Source of the DNA: Mordavella massiliensis
Lineage (GTDB): Bacteria > Bacillota > Clostridia > Lachnospirales > Lachnospiraceae
Assembly (NCBI RefSeq): GCF_016902415.1
Contig: NZ_JACJLV010000014.1
Coordinates: 1 to 62,287 of the forward strand
DNA: 62,287 nucleotides
Direction: 5' to 3'
A model generated the notes under the pieces. That model was given only the letters and a program-made list of their open reading frames with translations. It was not told the origin of the DNA and searched no databases. The translations under genes were made by a program, and so were the position numbers. Shown here piece by piece: positions 32,265 through 41,513 of this stretch. Every line of letters begins with the position of its first letter. Position 1 is the stretch's first letter.

Positions 32265-33193
32265 CCGCCATTTTGATCATTATTTCCCGGGATATCCGGT
32301 TTTTCCTCAATCCGCTGCATGAATACAAACATGCTTGCCGCTACGGCCGCACAGATCACTGTTACCGTACCGATCCGCAGGATGTCTTCCATCAGCCAGT
32401 CCATCAGCCCTGCATAAGTGGCCGCGACAGACAGAAGGTTCATCGTCATATGTGCCAGGATCGGCGCCTTTACGGAACCGTATTTCTCACAAACATAGGC
32501 CAGCATCATGCCAAGAATAAATGCATAGAGCATCTGCACCATGTTCATATGCATCAGTCCGAATACAACTGCCGAATAAAGCGCCGCCTGCAGGAAGGTT
32601 CCTCTCTCCCGCAGCCGTTTAAATAAGAGTCCGCGGAATACCAGTTCTTCGCTGATCGGCACCAGTATGCCAAGAGCGATGATCTGCACCGGAAGCGCAG
32701 CCGAATAAAGCGTATTCATGGTTTCCGTATAGACCTCATCGGACGCTCCAAGATTCCCGATGTTGATCAGATTATTCAGCCCCAGGCAAAGCGCCAGCGC
32801 CATAAGAATGACTGCGGCATATTTCCAGACCGGAGCCTTTTTATTGGGGATGATCCCAAGCCTTCTTTCTTTTACTCTGTCCTGATGGAAGAAAATCCAC
32901 ATTACCGGTATGATCACAAGCGATGCCGCGCCCTGGATCAGCGTTCCCGCCTCCAGATAACTGCTGATCAGCCTGTCATACAGATCAAACATGGCTTCCT
33001 GACTCTCCATCGCCGCACGGAAGGCCGCCGGGTCAGTCAGCTGGTACGCCATGGCAAGCGCAGTCATTGCCAGGAGTGATACCAGAAACTCGATCCCCCA
33101 CTTGATCAGGATAGGACCCCATAACTGCCACATGCGTTTCCCGTAATTTTCCGGGGGCATGGGCGGTCTGGGATTTCCCTGCTGCTGTTCCAT
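32246..33193 (-). CDS. CPBP family intramembrane metalloprotease
   Basis: A 315-residue membrane protein with about eight helices and a CAAX-protease/bacteriocin-processing domain. Motif 1 ISEELVFRGLLFKRL carries the paired Glu and Arg (about 186-200), motif 2 is VFGLMHMN and motif 3 LAHMTMNLL, giving the expected His residues. Substrate unknown; members process peptides or confer self-immunity. The start at 33193 follows GAGGAAACAGAT; the ATG at 33211 lacks a site. It follows the ProX-like gene by 22 bases and is probably co-transcribed. Confidence 0.9.
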   Translation of the reverse strand: MEQQQGNPRPPMPPENYGKRMWQLWGPILIKWGIEFLVSLLAMTALAMAYQLTDPAAFRAAMESQEAMFDLYDRLISSYLEAGTLIQGAASLVIIPVMWIFFHQDRVKERRLGIIPNKKAPVWKYAAVILMALALCLGLNNLINIGNLGASDEVYTETMNTLYSAALPVQIIALGILVPISEELVFRGLLFKRLRERGTFLQAALYSAVVFGLMHMNMVQMLYAFILGMMLAYVCEKYGSVKAPILAHMTMNLLSVAATYAGLMDWLMEDILRIGTVTVICAAVAASMFVFMQRIEEKPDIPGNNDQNGGKLAAV

Positions 33194-33215
33194 ATCTATC
33201 TGTTTCCTCACTTTC

Positions 33216-33707
33216 TCAGATCTTGATCTTGATCACATCAACATCCAGATCCCATAAAAATTTATCCAGGTCTTTGTAAGATAAAAATACGGTGGCCGTA
33301 TTTTCAAGAGGATGAATGCCCAGGCTCTTGCACCTGCTCAGATCCTTGTCAATAAAAAATTCCACCTGATGATCGGTGTCGTTCATCAGCCCGAAGGGAG
33401 AAACACTTCCCTGCTTCAGTCCCAGATATTTTTCCAGTCTTTCTTCGGACGCAAAACTTAAGTTGCCTCCGCCAAGCTGACGTCCCAGCGCCTTAAGGTC
33501 CACCTTCTTACTTTCCTCGCAGGTCACCAGAAAATGGCGTTTTCCCTTTGCGTCCCGCAAAAACAGGTTCTTGCACAGGGTTCCCTTTTCAGGCAGTCCC
33601 AGCCTGTCCATATCTTCCATGGTATGAACCGGCTCATGTTCTACCACTTCGTATTTGATTTTTAACTTATCTAATGCGTCATATACTCTTTGTTTCTGAT
33701 CTTCCAT
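33216..33707 (-). CDS. ProX/YbaK-type prolyl-tRNA editing protein
   Basis: A 163-residue free-standing editing domain related to the INS insertion of ProRS. It hydrolyses mischarged tRNA, most often Ala-tRNA(Pro) in this length class (ProX/PrdX). The conserved Lys is in GTLCKNLFLRD (about 42-52), and the GSVSPFGLMND and HPLENTATVFLS segments are typical. It likely forms a unit with the CPBP protease gene downstream, though the functions are unrelated. Confidence 0.9.
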   Translation of the reverse strand: MEDQKQRVYDALDKLKIKYEVVEHEPVHTMEDMDRLGLPEKGTLCKNLFLRDAKGKRHFLVTCEESKKVDLKALGRQLGGGNLSFASEERLEKYLGLKQGSVSPFGLMNDTDHQVEFFIDKDLSRCKSLGIHPLENTATVFLSYKDLDKFLWDLDVDVIKIKI

Positions 33708-33780
33708 GGCGCTTTTCTCCTTTCCGCTCAGAACTAAATTTCCTTATATTATAGTGCAGCACGCCGGAAATGTAAAGCCG

Positions 33781-33808
33781 AAAAAGAGACCCCTTATCCC
33801 AGGATCTC
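33781..33808 (-). terminator. Terminator overlapping the end of the Dus gene
   Basis: Minus-strand GAGATCC / GGGGTCTC stem followed by five T; it includes the stop codon at 33794. Confidence 0.6.
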
Positions 33809-34714
33809 TTTCACAGCCATCTGATAGCTTTTGATCGTTTCTGCCTTCCGCAGGCGCTCCAGCGCCTCTTTCCTCTCCGGAAACATCGTTCCCATATAGG
33901 CCCATAATTCTTTCATTTTGAAAAGCACATGCTTCTCTTCCGGACAGATTTCCTGATAATCCCAGAGGATCTTTTCCAGAAATCCCCGGACTACTTTCCC
34001 GGGAGCCTTCCCTTCCCCGCATAAGTTTCCCAAAAGGCCGGGATCCCGCAGGATCCCTCTGCCAAGCATGATGCGGTCCAGACGGGGAAACTGTCTTGTA
34101 AGCGTCTCCTGATCCTCCGGTGTAAAAATGTCTCCGTTATAGCAGACCGGGATTTTCGTATGCTCCAGCGCCTTCCGGAACGCGTTCAGGTCCGGATGGT
34201 TTTTGTAATAATCCTGCTGCACCCTGGGATGGATGATCAGTTCTTCTACCGGATACTGGTTATAGATCTCCAGGATCCGCTCAAACTCTTCCGGTTCATA
34301 TTTCCCCAGCCTGGTCTTAATGGATATCTTTCCTTTGGACCGGCTGTAGATTTGGTCCAGAAAACGGTCCAGTTCCTCCGGCAGGGCCAGAAATCCCGAC
34401 CCCCGGTTCTTTCTCACCACGGTTTTGGAGGGGCAGCCCAGATTCAGGTTCACCTCTTCATACCCATATTCCCGCAGCTTTTCCTCTGTCTGCAAAAAAC
34501 CTTCTGCGTCATTGGACATGATCTGAGGCACCAGGCACATCCCCGGGTTATGCTCCGGAAGGATCTCGCTTTGTTCCCTTTCATTGAATCCCCGCTTCGT
34601 ATGAGGCACAAAAAAGGGGGTAAAATATTGATCCATCGGATGAAAAAATATATGGTATGCCCTCCGGTATACGTAGGTAGTGATCCCCTCCAGGGGCGCA
34701 AGATAATACTTCAT
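33794..34714 (-). CDS. tRNA-dihydrouridine synthase family protein
   Basis: A 306-residue flavin enzyme of the Dus family, which reduces selected uridines in tRNA with NADPH. It opens with YLAPLEGITTYVYRR (FMN site), has the catalytic Cys in NLNLGCPSKTVV (about 94) and the conserved MLGRGILRDPGL phosphate-binding segment near 225. The length and the GCPSKTV form resemble DusC more than DusB, but the modified position cannot be assigned. It starts six bases after copA, so it may be read as part of the copper transcript. Confidence 0.9.
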   Translation of the reverse strand: MKYYLAPLEGITTYVYRRAYHIFFHPMDQYFTPFFVPHTKRGFNEREQSEILPEHNPGMCLVPQIMSNDAEGFLQTEEKLREYGYEEVNLNLGCPSKTVVRKNRGSGFLALPEELDRFLDQIYSRSKGKISIKTRLGKYEPEEFERILEIYNQYPVEELIIHPRVQQDYYKNHPDLNAFRKALEHTKIPVCYNGDIFTPEDQETLTRQFPRLDRIMLGRGILRDPGLLGNLCGEGKAPGKVVRGFLEKILWDYQEICPEEKHVLFKMKELWAYMGTMFPERKEALERLRKAETIKSYQMAVKEILG

Positions 34715-34720
34715 CCCCTC

Positions 34721-34930
34721 TTACTGGATCCCAAGCACCTGGTAATCCTGATCCTCCACTGCTTTTTTCAGAACATCGTCCGCCACATCTGTACTCAATG
34801 TAACCACAGCGGTACCGTTTTCATGGCTGACAACCGCTTCCTCTACTCCCGGCAGCGCCTCCAGGCATTTTTTCACTCTCGCCTCACAGTGTCCGCACAT
34901 CATACCTTCGATCTTCATTGTTTTTTCCAT
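34721..34930 (-). CDS. copZ: CopZ-like copper chaperone encoded within copA (internal start)
   Basis: In frame with copA, an ATG at 34930 begins a 69-residue HMA domain ([21 protein letters not shown]) of the exact size of free-standing CopZ. AGGAGG at 34939-34944 is eight bases upstream, the best ribosome binding site in the gene, and nothing in the fusion protein requires those codons to spell it. I infer internal initiation giving both CopA and a soluble chaperone. Alternatively the Shine-Dalgarno is a relic of a recent gene fusion. Confidence 0.55.
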   Translation of the reverse strand: MEKTMKIEGMMCGHCEARVKKCLEALPGVEEAVVSHENGTAVVTLSTDVADDVLKKAVEDQDYQVLGIQ

Positions 34931-37237
34931 TGTTTTTTCCTCCTTCTGATTGATGGTGATTCTTTTTTTATCTCTGGATGCGTCATGCATCCGGAACCAG
35001 TTCAGACGCAGCGCATTCGTTACGACGCAGAAACTGGACAGGCTCATGGCCGCCGCGCCGAACATGGGATTCAGCTTCCAGCCAAACAACGGGAACCAGA
35101 CGCCAGACGCCAGCGGGATGCCGATCACATTGTAGAAAAATGCCCAGAACAGATTTTCATGGATGTTCCGAAGCGTGGCCCGGCTTAACCGGATCGCGGC
35201 AGGAACGTCGCTTAACCGGCTCTTCATCAGCACAATATCCGCCGCATCGACAGCGATATCTGTACCTGCTCCAATCGCAATACCGATATCCGCTCTGGTC
35301 AGAGCCGGCGCATCGTTGATACCGTCTCCCACCATTGCCACCCGGCCTTTGCGCTTTAATTTCCGGATCACTGCTTCTTTTCCATCCGGCAGGACTCCGG
35401 CGATCACTTCATCAACACCGGCCTGGTGTCCGATGGCTCTGGCCGTGCGCTCATTGTCTCCAGTCAGCATGACCACATGAAGCCCCATATTCTGCAATTC
35501 TTTCACTGCGCGGGGGCTGTCCTCCTTGATCACATCCGCCACAGCGATCACACCGGTGATCCGTCCGCCACGTCCAAAAAAGAGCGGCGTCTTTCCGTCT
35601 TCCGCAAATCGTTCTGCCTGCTTTGCTATTTTCTCTGGCACATCCGCCTGCTGGCGGATGAAGGTCAGATTGCCACCGTAGATTTCCTCTCCGTTTAAGA
35701 CTGCGGACAGCCCGTTCCCCGGAAGCGCCCGGAAGTCTGTGACCTCTGCCGGGGTAAGATCCCGTTCCTCCCCAAGGGAGAGAATGGCTCCCGCCAGCGG
35801 ATGTTCGCTTTTTTGTTCCAGGGAAAGCGCGTCTTTTAACAGTTCTTCCTCTGTCACACCCTGTGCAGTCAAGATATCCGTTACCTTCGGCTCGCCGCTT
35901 GTAATGGTCCCGGTCTTATCCAGGGCAATGATCTGCGTCTTCCCCGCTTCTTCCAGGGAAACTGCAGTTTTAAACAGGATGCCGTTTTTGGCGCCCATGC
36001 CATTTCCCACCATGATCGCCACCGGCGTGGCAAGTCCCAGAGCGCAGGGACAGCTGATCACCAGAACCGATACAGCCCTTGCCACAGCGAACCCGGTGCT
36101 CTGCCCGGCGATAAGCCAGACAGCAAGCGTCACCAGCGCAATGGTGATCACCGCCGGCACAAAGATACCGGACACCCGGTCTGCTACTTTCGCGATCGGC
36201 GCTTTGGTAGCTGCGGCATCGCTGACCATCTGGATGATCTGGGAAAGCGTCGTATCCTCTCCTACCCGGGTCGCCTCACACCGGAGAAAGCCGGATTGAT
36301 TTAAGGTAGCCGCGGACACCAGATCCCCGGCTTCTTTATCTACGGGAATACTCTCACCGGTCAGCGCGGATTCATTGACAGCGCTGCTTCCTTCCAGGAT
36401 CCTCCCGTCCACCGGGATGTGCTCTCCGGGACGTACTACAAAAATGTCTCCGATCCGCACTTCTTCGATCCGCACTTCCTGTTCTTTGCCTGCTCTTACC
36501 ACCACTGCAGTCTCAGGGGAAAGGCGCATCAGACTTTTCAACGCGTCTGTAGTCTTTCCTTTGGATCTTGCCTCCAGCATCTTGCCCACCGTGATCAGAG
36601 TCAGGATCATGGCCGCCGACTCAAAGTACAGATCATGCATATAGGACATGACTTTTTCATGATCCATCTGCATCTGGGCTCCTGTCATTGCAAACAGTAC
36701 ATACGTGCTATACAAAAAAGATGCCCCGGACCCCAGCGCTACCAGCGCGTCCATATTCGGCGCCCTGTGAATCATGCTCCGGAAACCGCTTATGAAAAAT
36801 TTCTGATTGATCACCATAACAATGGCCGCAAACAACATCTGGAAAAGGCCCGTGGCCACATGATTTCCCGCCAGGGCGGAAGGCAGCGGCCATCCCCACA
36901 TGGTATGCCCCATGGAGACATACATGAGCGGAAGTAAAAAACACAGGGATGCGATCAGCCGTCTTTTCAATACCGGCGTCTCTTTATCCTTCAGCGCTTC
37001 TTCCTCTGCCGCTTTTGCAGCGATTTTCTTTTCTCCGGCTCCTTTTGGCGCCGCTCCATAACCGGCCGCTTCCACAGCAGCGATGATATCTCCGGAAGAA
37101 GCGGTGCCTTCCACTCCCATTGAATTAGTCAGAAGGCTGACCGAACAGGATGTCACTCCCGGAACCCCGGACACCGCTTTCTCCACTCTTGCACTGCAGG
37201 CGGCGCAGCTCATTCCAGTTACAGTATATTGTTCCAT
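34721..37237 (-). CDS. copA: Copper-exporting P-type ATPase with HMA domains at both ends
   Basis: An 838-residue P1B-type ATPase that exports Cu(I). Residues 1-65 are an HMA metal-binding domain ([12 protein letters not shown], Cys 11 and 14). Eight membrane helices follow; TGES is at 293-296, the CPC metal site at 396-398, the phosphorylated Asp440 in DKTGT and the GDGINDAP hinge near 656. From residue 770 a second HMA domain with MMCGHC is attached by a short Lys/Glu linker. That tail starts with ATG preceded by AGGAGG at eight bases, so a free CopZ-like chaperone can probably be made from the same mRNA. csoR lies upstream in the same operon. Confidence 0.95.
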   Translation of the reverse strand: MEQYTVTGMSCAACSARVEKAVSGVPGVTSCSVSLLTNSMGVEGTASSGDIIAAVEAAGYGAAPKGAGEKKIAAKAAEEEALKDKETPVLKRRLIASLCFLLPLMYVSMGHTMWGWPLPSALAGNHVATGLFQMLFAAIVMVINQKFFISGFRSMIHRAPNMDALVALGSGASFLYSTYVLFAMTGAQMQMDHEKVMSYMHDLYFESAAMILTLITVGKMLEARSKGKTTDALKSLMRLSPETAVVVRAGKEQEVRIEEVRIGDIFVVRPGEHIPVDGRILEGSSAVNESALTGESIPVDKEAGDLVSAATLNQSGFLRCEATRVGEDTTLSQIIQMVSDAAATKAPIAKVADRVSGIFVPAVITIALVTLAVWLIAGQSTGFAVARAVSVLVISCPCALGLATPVAIMVGNGMGAKNGILFKTAVSLEEAGKTQIIALDKTGTITSGEPKVTDILTAQGVTEEELLKDALSLEQKSEHPLAGAILSLGEERDLTPAEVTDFRALPGNGLSAVLNGEEIYGGNLTFIRQQADVPEKIAKQAERFAEDGKTPLFFGRGGRITGVIAVADVIKEDSPRAVKELQNMGLHVVMLTGDNERTARAIGHQAGVDEVIAGVLPDGKEAVIRKLKRKGRVAMVGDGINDAPALTRADIGIAIGAGTDIAVDAADIVLMKSRLSDVPAAIRLSRATLRNIHENLFWAFFYNVIGIPLASGVWFPLFGWKLNPMFGAAAMSLSSFCVVTNALRLNWFRMHDASRDKKRITINQKEEKTMEKTMKIEGMMCGHCEARVKKCLEALPGVEEAVVSHENGTAVVTLSTDVADDVLKKAVEDQDYQVLGIQ

Positions 37238-37293
37238 CTCCCTACACCTCCTTACGTTTTCTCACTCTCTATCATTTCCCGATCCGGTCCCGC

Positions 37294-37593
37294 CTACTTC
37301 ATCAGCTTCTGCAAAAGCGTGACCAGCTCGTCGATCGTCTCCTCCTGTCCATTTCGGATATCATCGGCCACACAGGTACGGATATGATTCCCCAGCAGCA
37401 CCTTGCTAAAACTATTCAGCGCCGAATTCACTGCAGATACCTGGATCAGAATATCCGGACAATACGCCTCGTCCTCCACCATCCTTTTAATCCCTCTTAC
37501 CTGTCCTTCAATCCGGTTCAGGCGATGGATCAGATCCTTAAACTCCTCCTCGGACCGCTCCTTTTTCGCGTGTATACATTTCATCTCTTCCAT
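37294..37593 (-). CDS. csoR: Copper-sensing repressor CsoR
   Basis: A 99-residue all-helical repressor. The Cu(I) ligands of CsoR are all present: Cys45 (YCPDIL), His70 and Cys74 (GNHIRTC), which distinguishes it from the formaldehyde or nickel branches (FrmR, RcnR). Copper binding releases DNA. It heads the csoR-copA operon and an operator of the expected form lies between its -35 and -10, so it represses itself and copA. AGGAGG is seven bases before the ATG. Confidence 0.95.
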   Translation of the reverse strand: MEEMKCIHAKKERSEEEFKDLIHRLNRIEGQVRGIKRMVEDEAYCPDILIQVSAVNSALNSFSKVLLGNHIRTCVADDIRNGQEETIDELVTLLQKLMK

Positions 37594-37616
37594 GTCCGCT
37601 CCTCCTTACGGAAATA

Positions 37617-37645
37617 AGTATATACCCTTATGGGGTATATTGCAA
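37617..37645 (-). promoter_or_regulatory. Promoter of csoR-copA
   Basis: Minus-strand -35 TTGCAA (37640-37645), 17-base spacer, -10 TATACT (37617-37622). The CsoR operator fills the spacer. Confidence 0.7.
37621..37639. promoter_or_regulatory. CsoR operator
   Basis: TATACCCTTATGGGGTATA is an inverted repeat of the known CsoR form (TATACCC, AT-rich centre, GGGGTA). It occupies the promoter spacer exactly, so bound CsoR would block RNA polymerase. Confidence 0.85.
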
Positions 37646-37656
37646 GCAGTTTTTGT

Positions 37657-37700
37657 CAAATGGGGACGGGGGATTTTTAAAAATCCCCCGTCCCCATTTG
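37657..37700. repeat. Hairpin repeat, G-rich type, copy b
   Basis: A perfect 44-bp palindrome: 37657-37678 is the exact reverse complement of 37679-37700, arm beginning CAAATGGGGACGGGGGATTT. It lies two bases past the stop of the phosphoesterase gene and upstream of the csoR promoter, and nearly equals the hairpin at 26693-26733. Confidence 0.88.
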
Positions 37701-37702
37701 AA

Positions 37703-38323
37703 CTAGTATAAATGCTCTTTTAAATTTTCATCTTCATAATCGAACACACACCGGTCAAAAGCATTGATCACATGTGTATCCAGGTATTTATCATACCGTT
37801 TATGCTGTCTTCCGTATGATTTATGCACATGCCCGTGCAGGAAAAACCTGGGACGGTACTTTTCCATCAGGCTGATGAATGCCTGGAATCCCTGATGCGG
37901 CAGATCCCGCCCGTCGTTTAACTGATAGGCCGGCGCATGGGTCACCAGAATGTCAAATCCTCTGTGCCGGAATAACTGGAACCAGAGTTTCCGGATCCTG
38001 GCACGCATCTGCCCTTCGGTATACTGATGGCTTCCCGGGCGGTAACGCATGGATCCGCCAAGCCCGAGAATGCGGATCCCCTGAAAAACATAGATCTGAT
38101 CTTCGATGCAGATACAGCCTTCCGGCGGATGCTTTTCATATTTGCTGTCATGATTGCCGTGGACATACAGTACAGGCGCCGATGTAAATGTGGCAAGAAA
38201 AGACAGATACTCCGGAGCCAGATCCCCGCAGGATATGATCAGGTCGATCCCCTCCAGTTTGCTTTTTTCAAAGTAATCCCACAGATAAGCGGATTCCTCA
38301 TCTGCGATCGCAAGTATTCTCAT
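37703..38323 (-). CDS. Calcineurin-like metallophosphoesterase
   Basis: A 206-residue cytosolic metallophosphoesterase. Metal-binding motifs are GDLAPEYL (with SCGD), GNHDSKY (about 56-62), LVTHAPAYQ and LHGHVHKSYG. The first motif, normally D-x-H, reads ADEES (Asp8, Glu10), so one metal ligand may be altered. The reaction (phosphodiester, nucleotide or protein phosphate) cannot be told. It starts 12 bases after the ParB-like/BMP gene and ends at a palindromic repeat that probably acts as terminator. Confidence 0.85.
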   Translation of the reverse strand: MRILAIADEESAYLWDYFEKSKLEGIDLIISCGDLAPEYLSFLATFTSAPVLYVHGNHDSKYEKHPPEGCICIEDQIYVFQGIRILGLGGSMRYRPGSHQYTEGQMRARIRKLWFQLFRHRGFDILVTHAPAYQLNDGRDLPHQGFQAFISLMEKYRPRFFLHGHVHKSYGRQHKRYDKYLDTHVINAFDRCVFDYEDENLKEHLY

Positions 38324-38335
38324 TCTTTTCCATCA

Positions 38336-40246
38336 TTAACCTTTCGTTTTTTCTACGCCCTGCTGCTGTACCACAGCCTTGGACTCTTCTTCCAGCTTAT
38401 CCTCGGGCGGGATCTCTCCGATCACATTATCCGCCAGCCAGTCCATGGTCACGATCTCTTCCGGAGACAGAGCCTTATGAGGATCCGGCTGAACGATCCC
38501 GCTCTGAGAGTGCAGCACCCCGCTGAATACGTTAAATTCTCCAGAGGAGATGGCGCCTTTTAATACCCGTACCAGACGCTTCATGCCAAGCGGCAGATTC
38601 TGGGAGCAGATCACATCGACTACCCCTGAGGTCATGCCCCACCAGTAGTTGATGGCCTTGCTGGAAGACGGATCGTCATCATAACTCCAGGTTCCGTTCA
38701 TGATCGTCCGGATCAGCTGTTCATAGAATTTTCCCCAGTGCCATACCGGCATGGCCAGATTGTGGGGCGTACCGTTCTCCAGATGATAGATGCCAAAGAA
38801 CCGGGACGCCTCTTCCGGGATCACCATATCTTTTCCGGAAATACAGCTGGAGTTCGTCCGCTTTACATTTTCCATCACGTCAATATCTTTCACGGATGTC
38901 CACTCCAGATAAACCTCGGCGTGCGGGTTTGTCATCTGGGCCCCCAACGCAAATGCATTGATATTGGCGATGGTTCCGTAGATCGGATAATCGGCAATAT
39001 AGGACAGGCGGTTGTTTTCCGCCATCGCTCCCGCGATAGCGCCCATCAGGAATTTTGCCTCATGCATTCTGGCATAATAGGTCCGGATATACCGGTGCAT
39101 GGTATTCACCGAACAGTTCAGGATCCGCACCTTCGGATGGGCAATGGCAGCTTTTACACTGGCCTGCACCATCACCGGCGTTGTAGTAAAGATGATATCA
39201 CAGCCTTTTTGTACGGCGTCTTCCAGAATCTCGTCAATATTATCTTTTGTGACATTTTCATAATAACAGGTGCTGACCTCCTCCGGAAATGTCTGTTCCA
39301 GGTGAAGTCTTCCCAGTTCGTGCGCATAAGTCCATGCCGAGGATGTGATCGTCTTCTCATAGAGGAAGGCGATCTGAAGCCTGGTAATGCTGGGCTGCAA
39401 AAGTCTGCTCAGGAGCGGCTTCTTCTCTGTATTGGGATCCATTTTCAGATCAATCTCTTCGTCTTCCGACAACAGCTTGAACTCCTCCCAGCTTTTGGAA
39501 ATCAGTTCTTTTAATTCATTTGTGGTCTTCTCGCAGACTTCCTGATAGCCATACAGGGTGATAAAAGACAGAAATGCGTCCCCTACCGTGATCGAGGGGA
39601 TTGGATCTCCCGCATCCTGGTATTCTGCCTTAAACCGGGTATAAATGGAACTGAAATCCAGACGGTCGTCATAACTCCACTCCTCATCGGGACCTTTTCC
39701 CACTGCTTCCTGCAGCTTCTCAAAACTTCCAAGCTTTGTGAACCAGATAAAATTGACTTTGGAAAGGTCATAAAAGTCCATAAACTCATAATACAGCTTA
39801 TTTTCTTTCTCTTCCGTACGTTTCGGAACGATGCGGGTCACCATGCCGGGCGAGGAAACCACTCCGAAATATTTCATTACGCTGACGCGTTTGTTTCCTT
39901 CCTCTACATAAAACTTATTCATATATTCATAAGCCTTGATCGGCGTATGGATCCCTTCATTGATATGGCTGACACTTAAGCTGACCCATTTGTGGGCGAA
40001 CTCAGTGTCCGCTCTCAGGATCGGCATGAAATTGCCGGCAAACGCATTGCTTCTGCTGTTGGTTTTGGTTCCGACCACCTGATCCAGAGGGATCTGCACC
40101 AGTCCCAGGGGGACCTCAGAATAAGAGCCTTTGGGCGGCAGGACATCGTCCAGCACCTCAAGCGTCGGATGCATCCCGTGCATCGCACGGTACTGATAAT
40201 CTTTTTTTCCAAGTCTGTACGCCTTCTCATAATCTGACATTGCCAT
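38336..40246 (-). CDS. Cytoplasmic ParB-like/BMP (PnrA-like) fusion protein
   Basis: A 636-residue protein with two parts. Residues about 45-140 resemble a ParB/sulfiredoxin-fold domain (VPLGLVQIPLDQVV ... GIHTPIKAYEYMNKFYVEEG, then NKRVSVMKYFG). Residues about 289-600 resemble the BMP/PnrA family of nucleoside-binding proteins (QIAFLYEKTITSSAW, GCDIIFTTTPVMVQASVKAA, EAKFLMGAIAGAMAENNRLSY, NAFALGAQMTNPHAEV). BMP proteins are normally exported lipoproteins, but no signal peptide, lipobox or membrane segment is present, so it should be cytoplasmic. No transporter genes are near. An intracellular nucleoside sensor or a nucleotide-using enzyme is possible; the function is not known. Start chosen by AGGAG ten bases upstream. 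Confidence 0.75.
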   Translation of the reverse strand: MAMSDYEKAYRLGKKDYQYRAMHGMHPTLEVLDDVLPPKGSYSEVPLGLVQIPLDQVVGTKTNSRSNAFAGNFMPILRADTEFAHKWVSLSVSHINEGIHTPIKAYEYMNKFYVEEGNKRVSVMKYFGVVSSPGMVTRIVPKRTEEKENKLYYEFMDFYDLSKVNFIWFTKLGSFEKLQEAVGKGPDEEWSYDDRLDFSSIYTRFKAEYQDAGDPIPSITVGDAFLSFITLYGYQEVCEKTTNELKELISKSWEEFKLLSEDEEIDLKMDPNTEKKPLLSRLLQPSITRLQIAFLYEKTITSSAWTYAHELGRLHLEQTFPEEVSTCYYENVTKDNIDEILEDAVQKGCDIIFTTTPVMVQASVKAAIAHPKVRILNCSVNTMHRYIRTYYARMHEAKFLMGAIAGAMAENNRLSYIADYPIYGTIANINAFALGAQMTNPHAEVYLEWTSVKDIDVMENVKRTNSSCISGKDMVIPEEASRFFGIYHLENGTPHNLAMPVWHWGKFYEQLIRTIMNGTWSYDDDPSSSKAINYWWGMTSGVVDVICSQNLPLGMKRLVRVLKGAISSGEFNVFSGVLHSQSGIVQPDPHKALSPEEIVTMDWLADNVIGEIPPEDKLEEESKAVVQQQGVEKTKG

Positions 40247-40261
40247 AACCTGTGTTCTCCT

Positions 40262-40783
40262 TTACAATACTTTTTCAAATGCGATCCTTGGATCTCCGTC
40301 TTCAGTTCCGCCGACCAGACGGATGTTGCCGCAGGGCAGAAATCCTGCTTTGGCAAGCGCTCTTTGCATAGGCAGGTTCCCCGGGTGGGTATCGATCCGC
40401 ACCGCAGGAAATCCAAGTTCTTCTGCCAGCGCGAACCCTTTCCGGAACATCTGGCCTGCCACGCCTTTTCCCTTACAGCCGTCCGCCACACAGACCCTGT
40501 GCATGGAAGCATAAGGTCCGTCAGTCAGCCATTTGCCTTCTATCTCGCCATAAGAAGGATCCGGCGTTGTCTGAAACGCAAAGATCCCCAGAACTTTCTC
40601 TTCATCCACCGCAAGATAAGTGCATCCTTCTTCAATATCGGAAAGCCATACCTCTCTGGACGGATACCCCTTCTGCCACTGGTCAAGACCAAGTCCTGCA
40701 AGCTGCCTCTTGGCCTGATCGGTAATCTCACACATCTGCTCCAAATATTTCATGGATGCTTTTACGAACTCCATCTCTGTCAT
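40262..40783 (-). CDS. GNAT family N-acetyltransferase
   Basis: A 173-residue GNAT protein. The acetyl-CoA loop is seen in HRVCVADGCKGKGVAGQMF (about 94-112; Q/RxxGxG/A form), and strand 5 in FPAVRIDTHPGNLPMQRALAKAGF, with the Asn-Met-Gln-Arg segment common in this group. Substrate unknown. It sits in the nfo-trmO-GNAT-BMP-phosphoesterase row with gaps of 12-15 bases, so co-transcription is likely. Confidence 0.88.
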   Translation of the reverse strand: MTEMEFVKASMKYLEQMCEITDQAKRQLAGLGLDQWQKGYPSREVWLSDIEEGCTYLAVDEEKVLGIFAFQTTPDPSYGEIEGKWLTDGPYASMHRVCVADGCKGKGVAGQMFRKGFALAEELGFPAVRIDTHPGNLPMQRALAKAGFLPCGNIRLVGGTEDGDPRIAFEKVL

Positions 40784-40796
40784 CCTCCTGTATCTC

Positions 40797-41510
40797 TCAT
40801 TTCCTTCCCTTTTCTTCCTGCGCCGGATCTTTAGACGCCGTCTCGATGTCTCTTACCAGAAGGCGTCCGTCCTTTACCTGAAACTTCACTTCCATGCCTG
40901 CATATCCCATACCGTACATTCTCTCCGGATCGTCCTGGTAAGAGGGCCTTGGATCCTGGCTTAAAATCTGCCGCAGCGTCTCCCTCTCTGATACAGGGAT
41001 CTTTTCCAGACATGCCCCGGGGATTTCCACCTCCAGAGCGTATTCCTTTACCCTGGACGCAAATCCCCCTCTGGCCTGTGGAATGCTGTCCACATAAGGC
41101 AGATAAGGCTTTATATCATAGATCGGCGTTCCGCTCATCATATCTGCTCCGGTTACGTAAAGAACCGGACCGTCCGGGCCATCCAGTCCCACTTTTTCAA
41201 GCCGCACGCAGGAAAGCCCGATGGGATTCGGCCGAAACGGCGACCGGGTGGCAAATACCCCCATCCGCTGGTTCCCTCCAAGCCTTGGCGGACGGACCGT
41301 CGGATGCCACCCTTTTCCCACAGCTTCGGAAAACTCCCAGATCAGCCACAGGTGGGAATATCCTTCTATGCCTCTTAACATTTCCGGATTCCGGTAATCC
41401 GGTTCAAACAGGATCTTCCCTTTCGTATCTGCAAGTCCGCTTTGTCTGGGAATCCCAAACTTCTCCGGAAAACCGGTATGTATTCTTGCAATGATCTGAT
41501 GCTCTGCCAT
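40797..41510 (-). CDS. trmO: TrmO-type tRNA (t6A37) methyltransferase
   Basis: A 237-residue member of the TrmO/TsaA family, whose beta-barrel SAM enzyme N6-methylates t6A at position 37 of some threonine tRNAs. The FGIPRQSGL opening, GYSHLWLIWEF, and GVFATRSPFRPNPIGLSCVRL (about 83-103) are diagnostic. Normal length. It starts three bases after nfo and is followed closely by the GNAT gene. Confidence 0.9.
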   Translation of the reverse strand: MAEHQIIARIHTGFPEKFGIPRQSGLADTKGKILFEPDYRNPEMLRGIEGYSHLWLIWEFSEAVGKGWHPTVRPPRLGGNQRMGVFATRSPFRPNPIGLSCVRLEKVGLDGPDGPVLYVTGADMMSGTPIYDIKPYLPYVDSIPQARGGFASRVKEYALEVEIPGACLEKIPVSERETLRQILSQDPRPSYQDDPERMYGMGYAGMEVKFQVKDGRLLVRDIETASKDPAQEEKGRK

Positions 41511-41513
41511 ATC

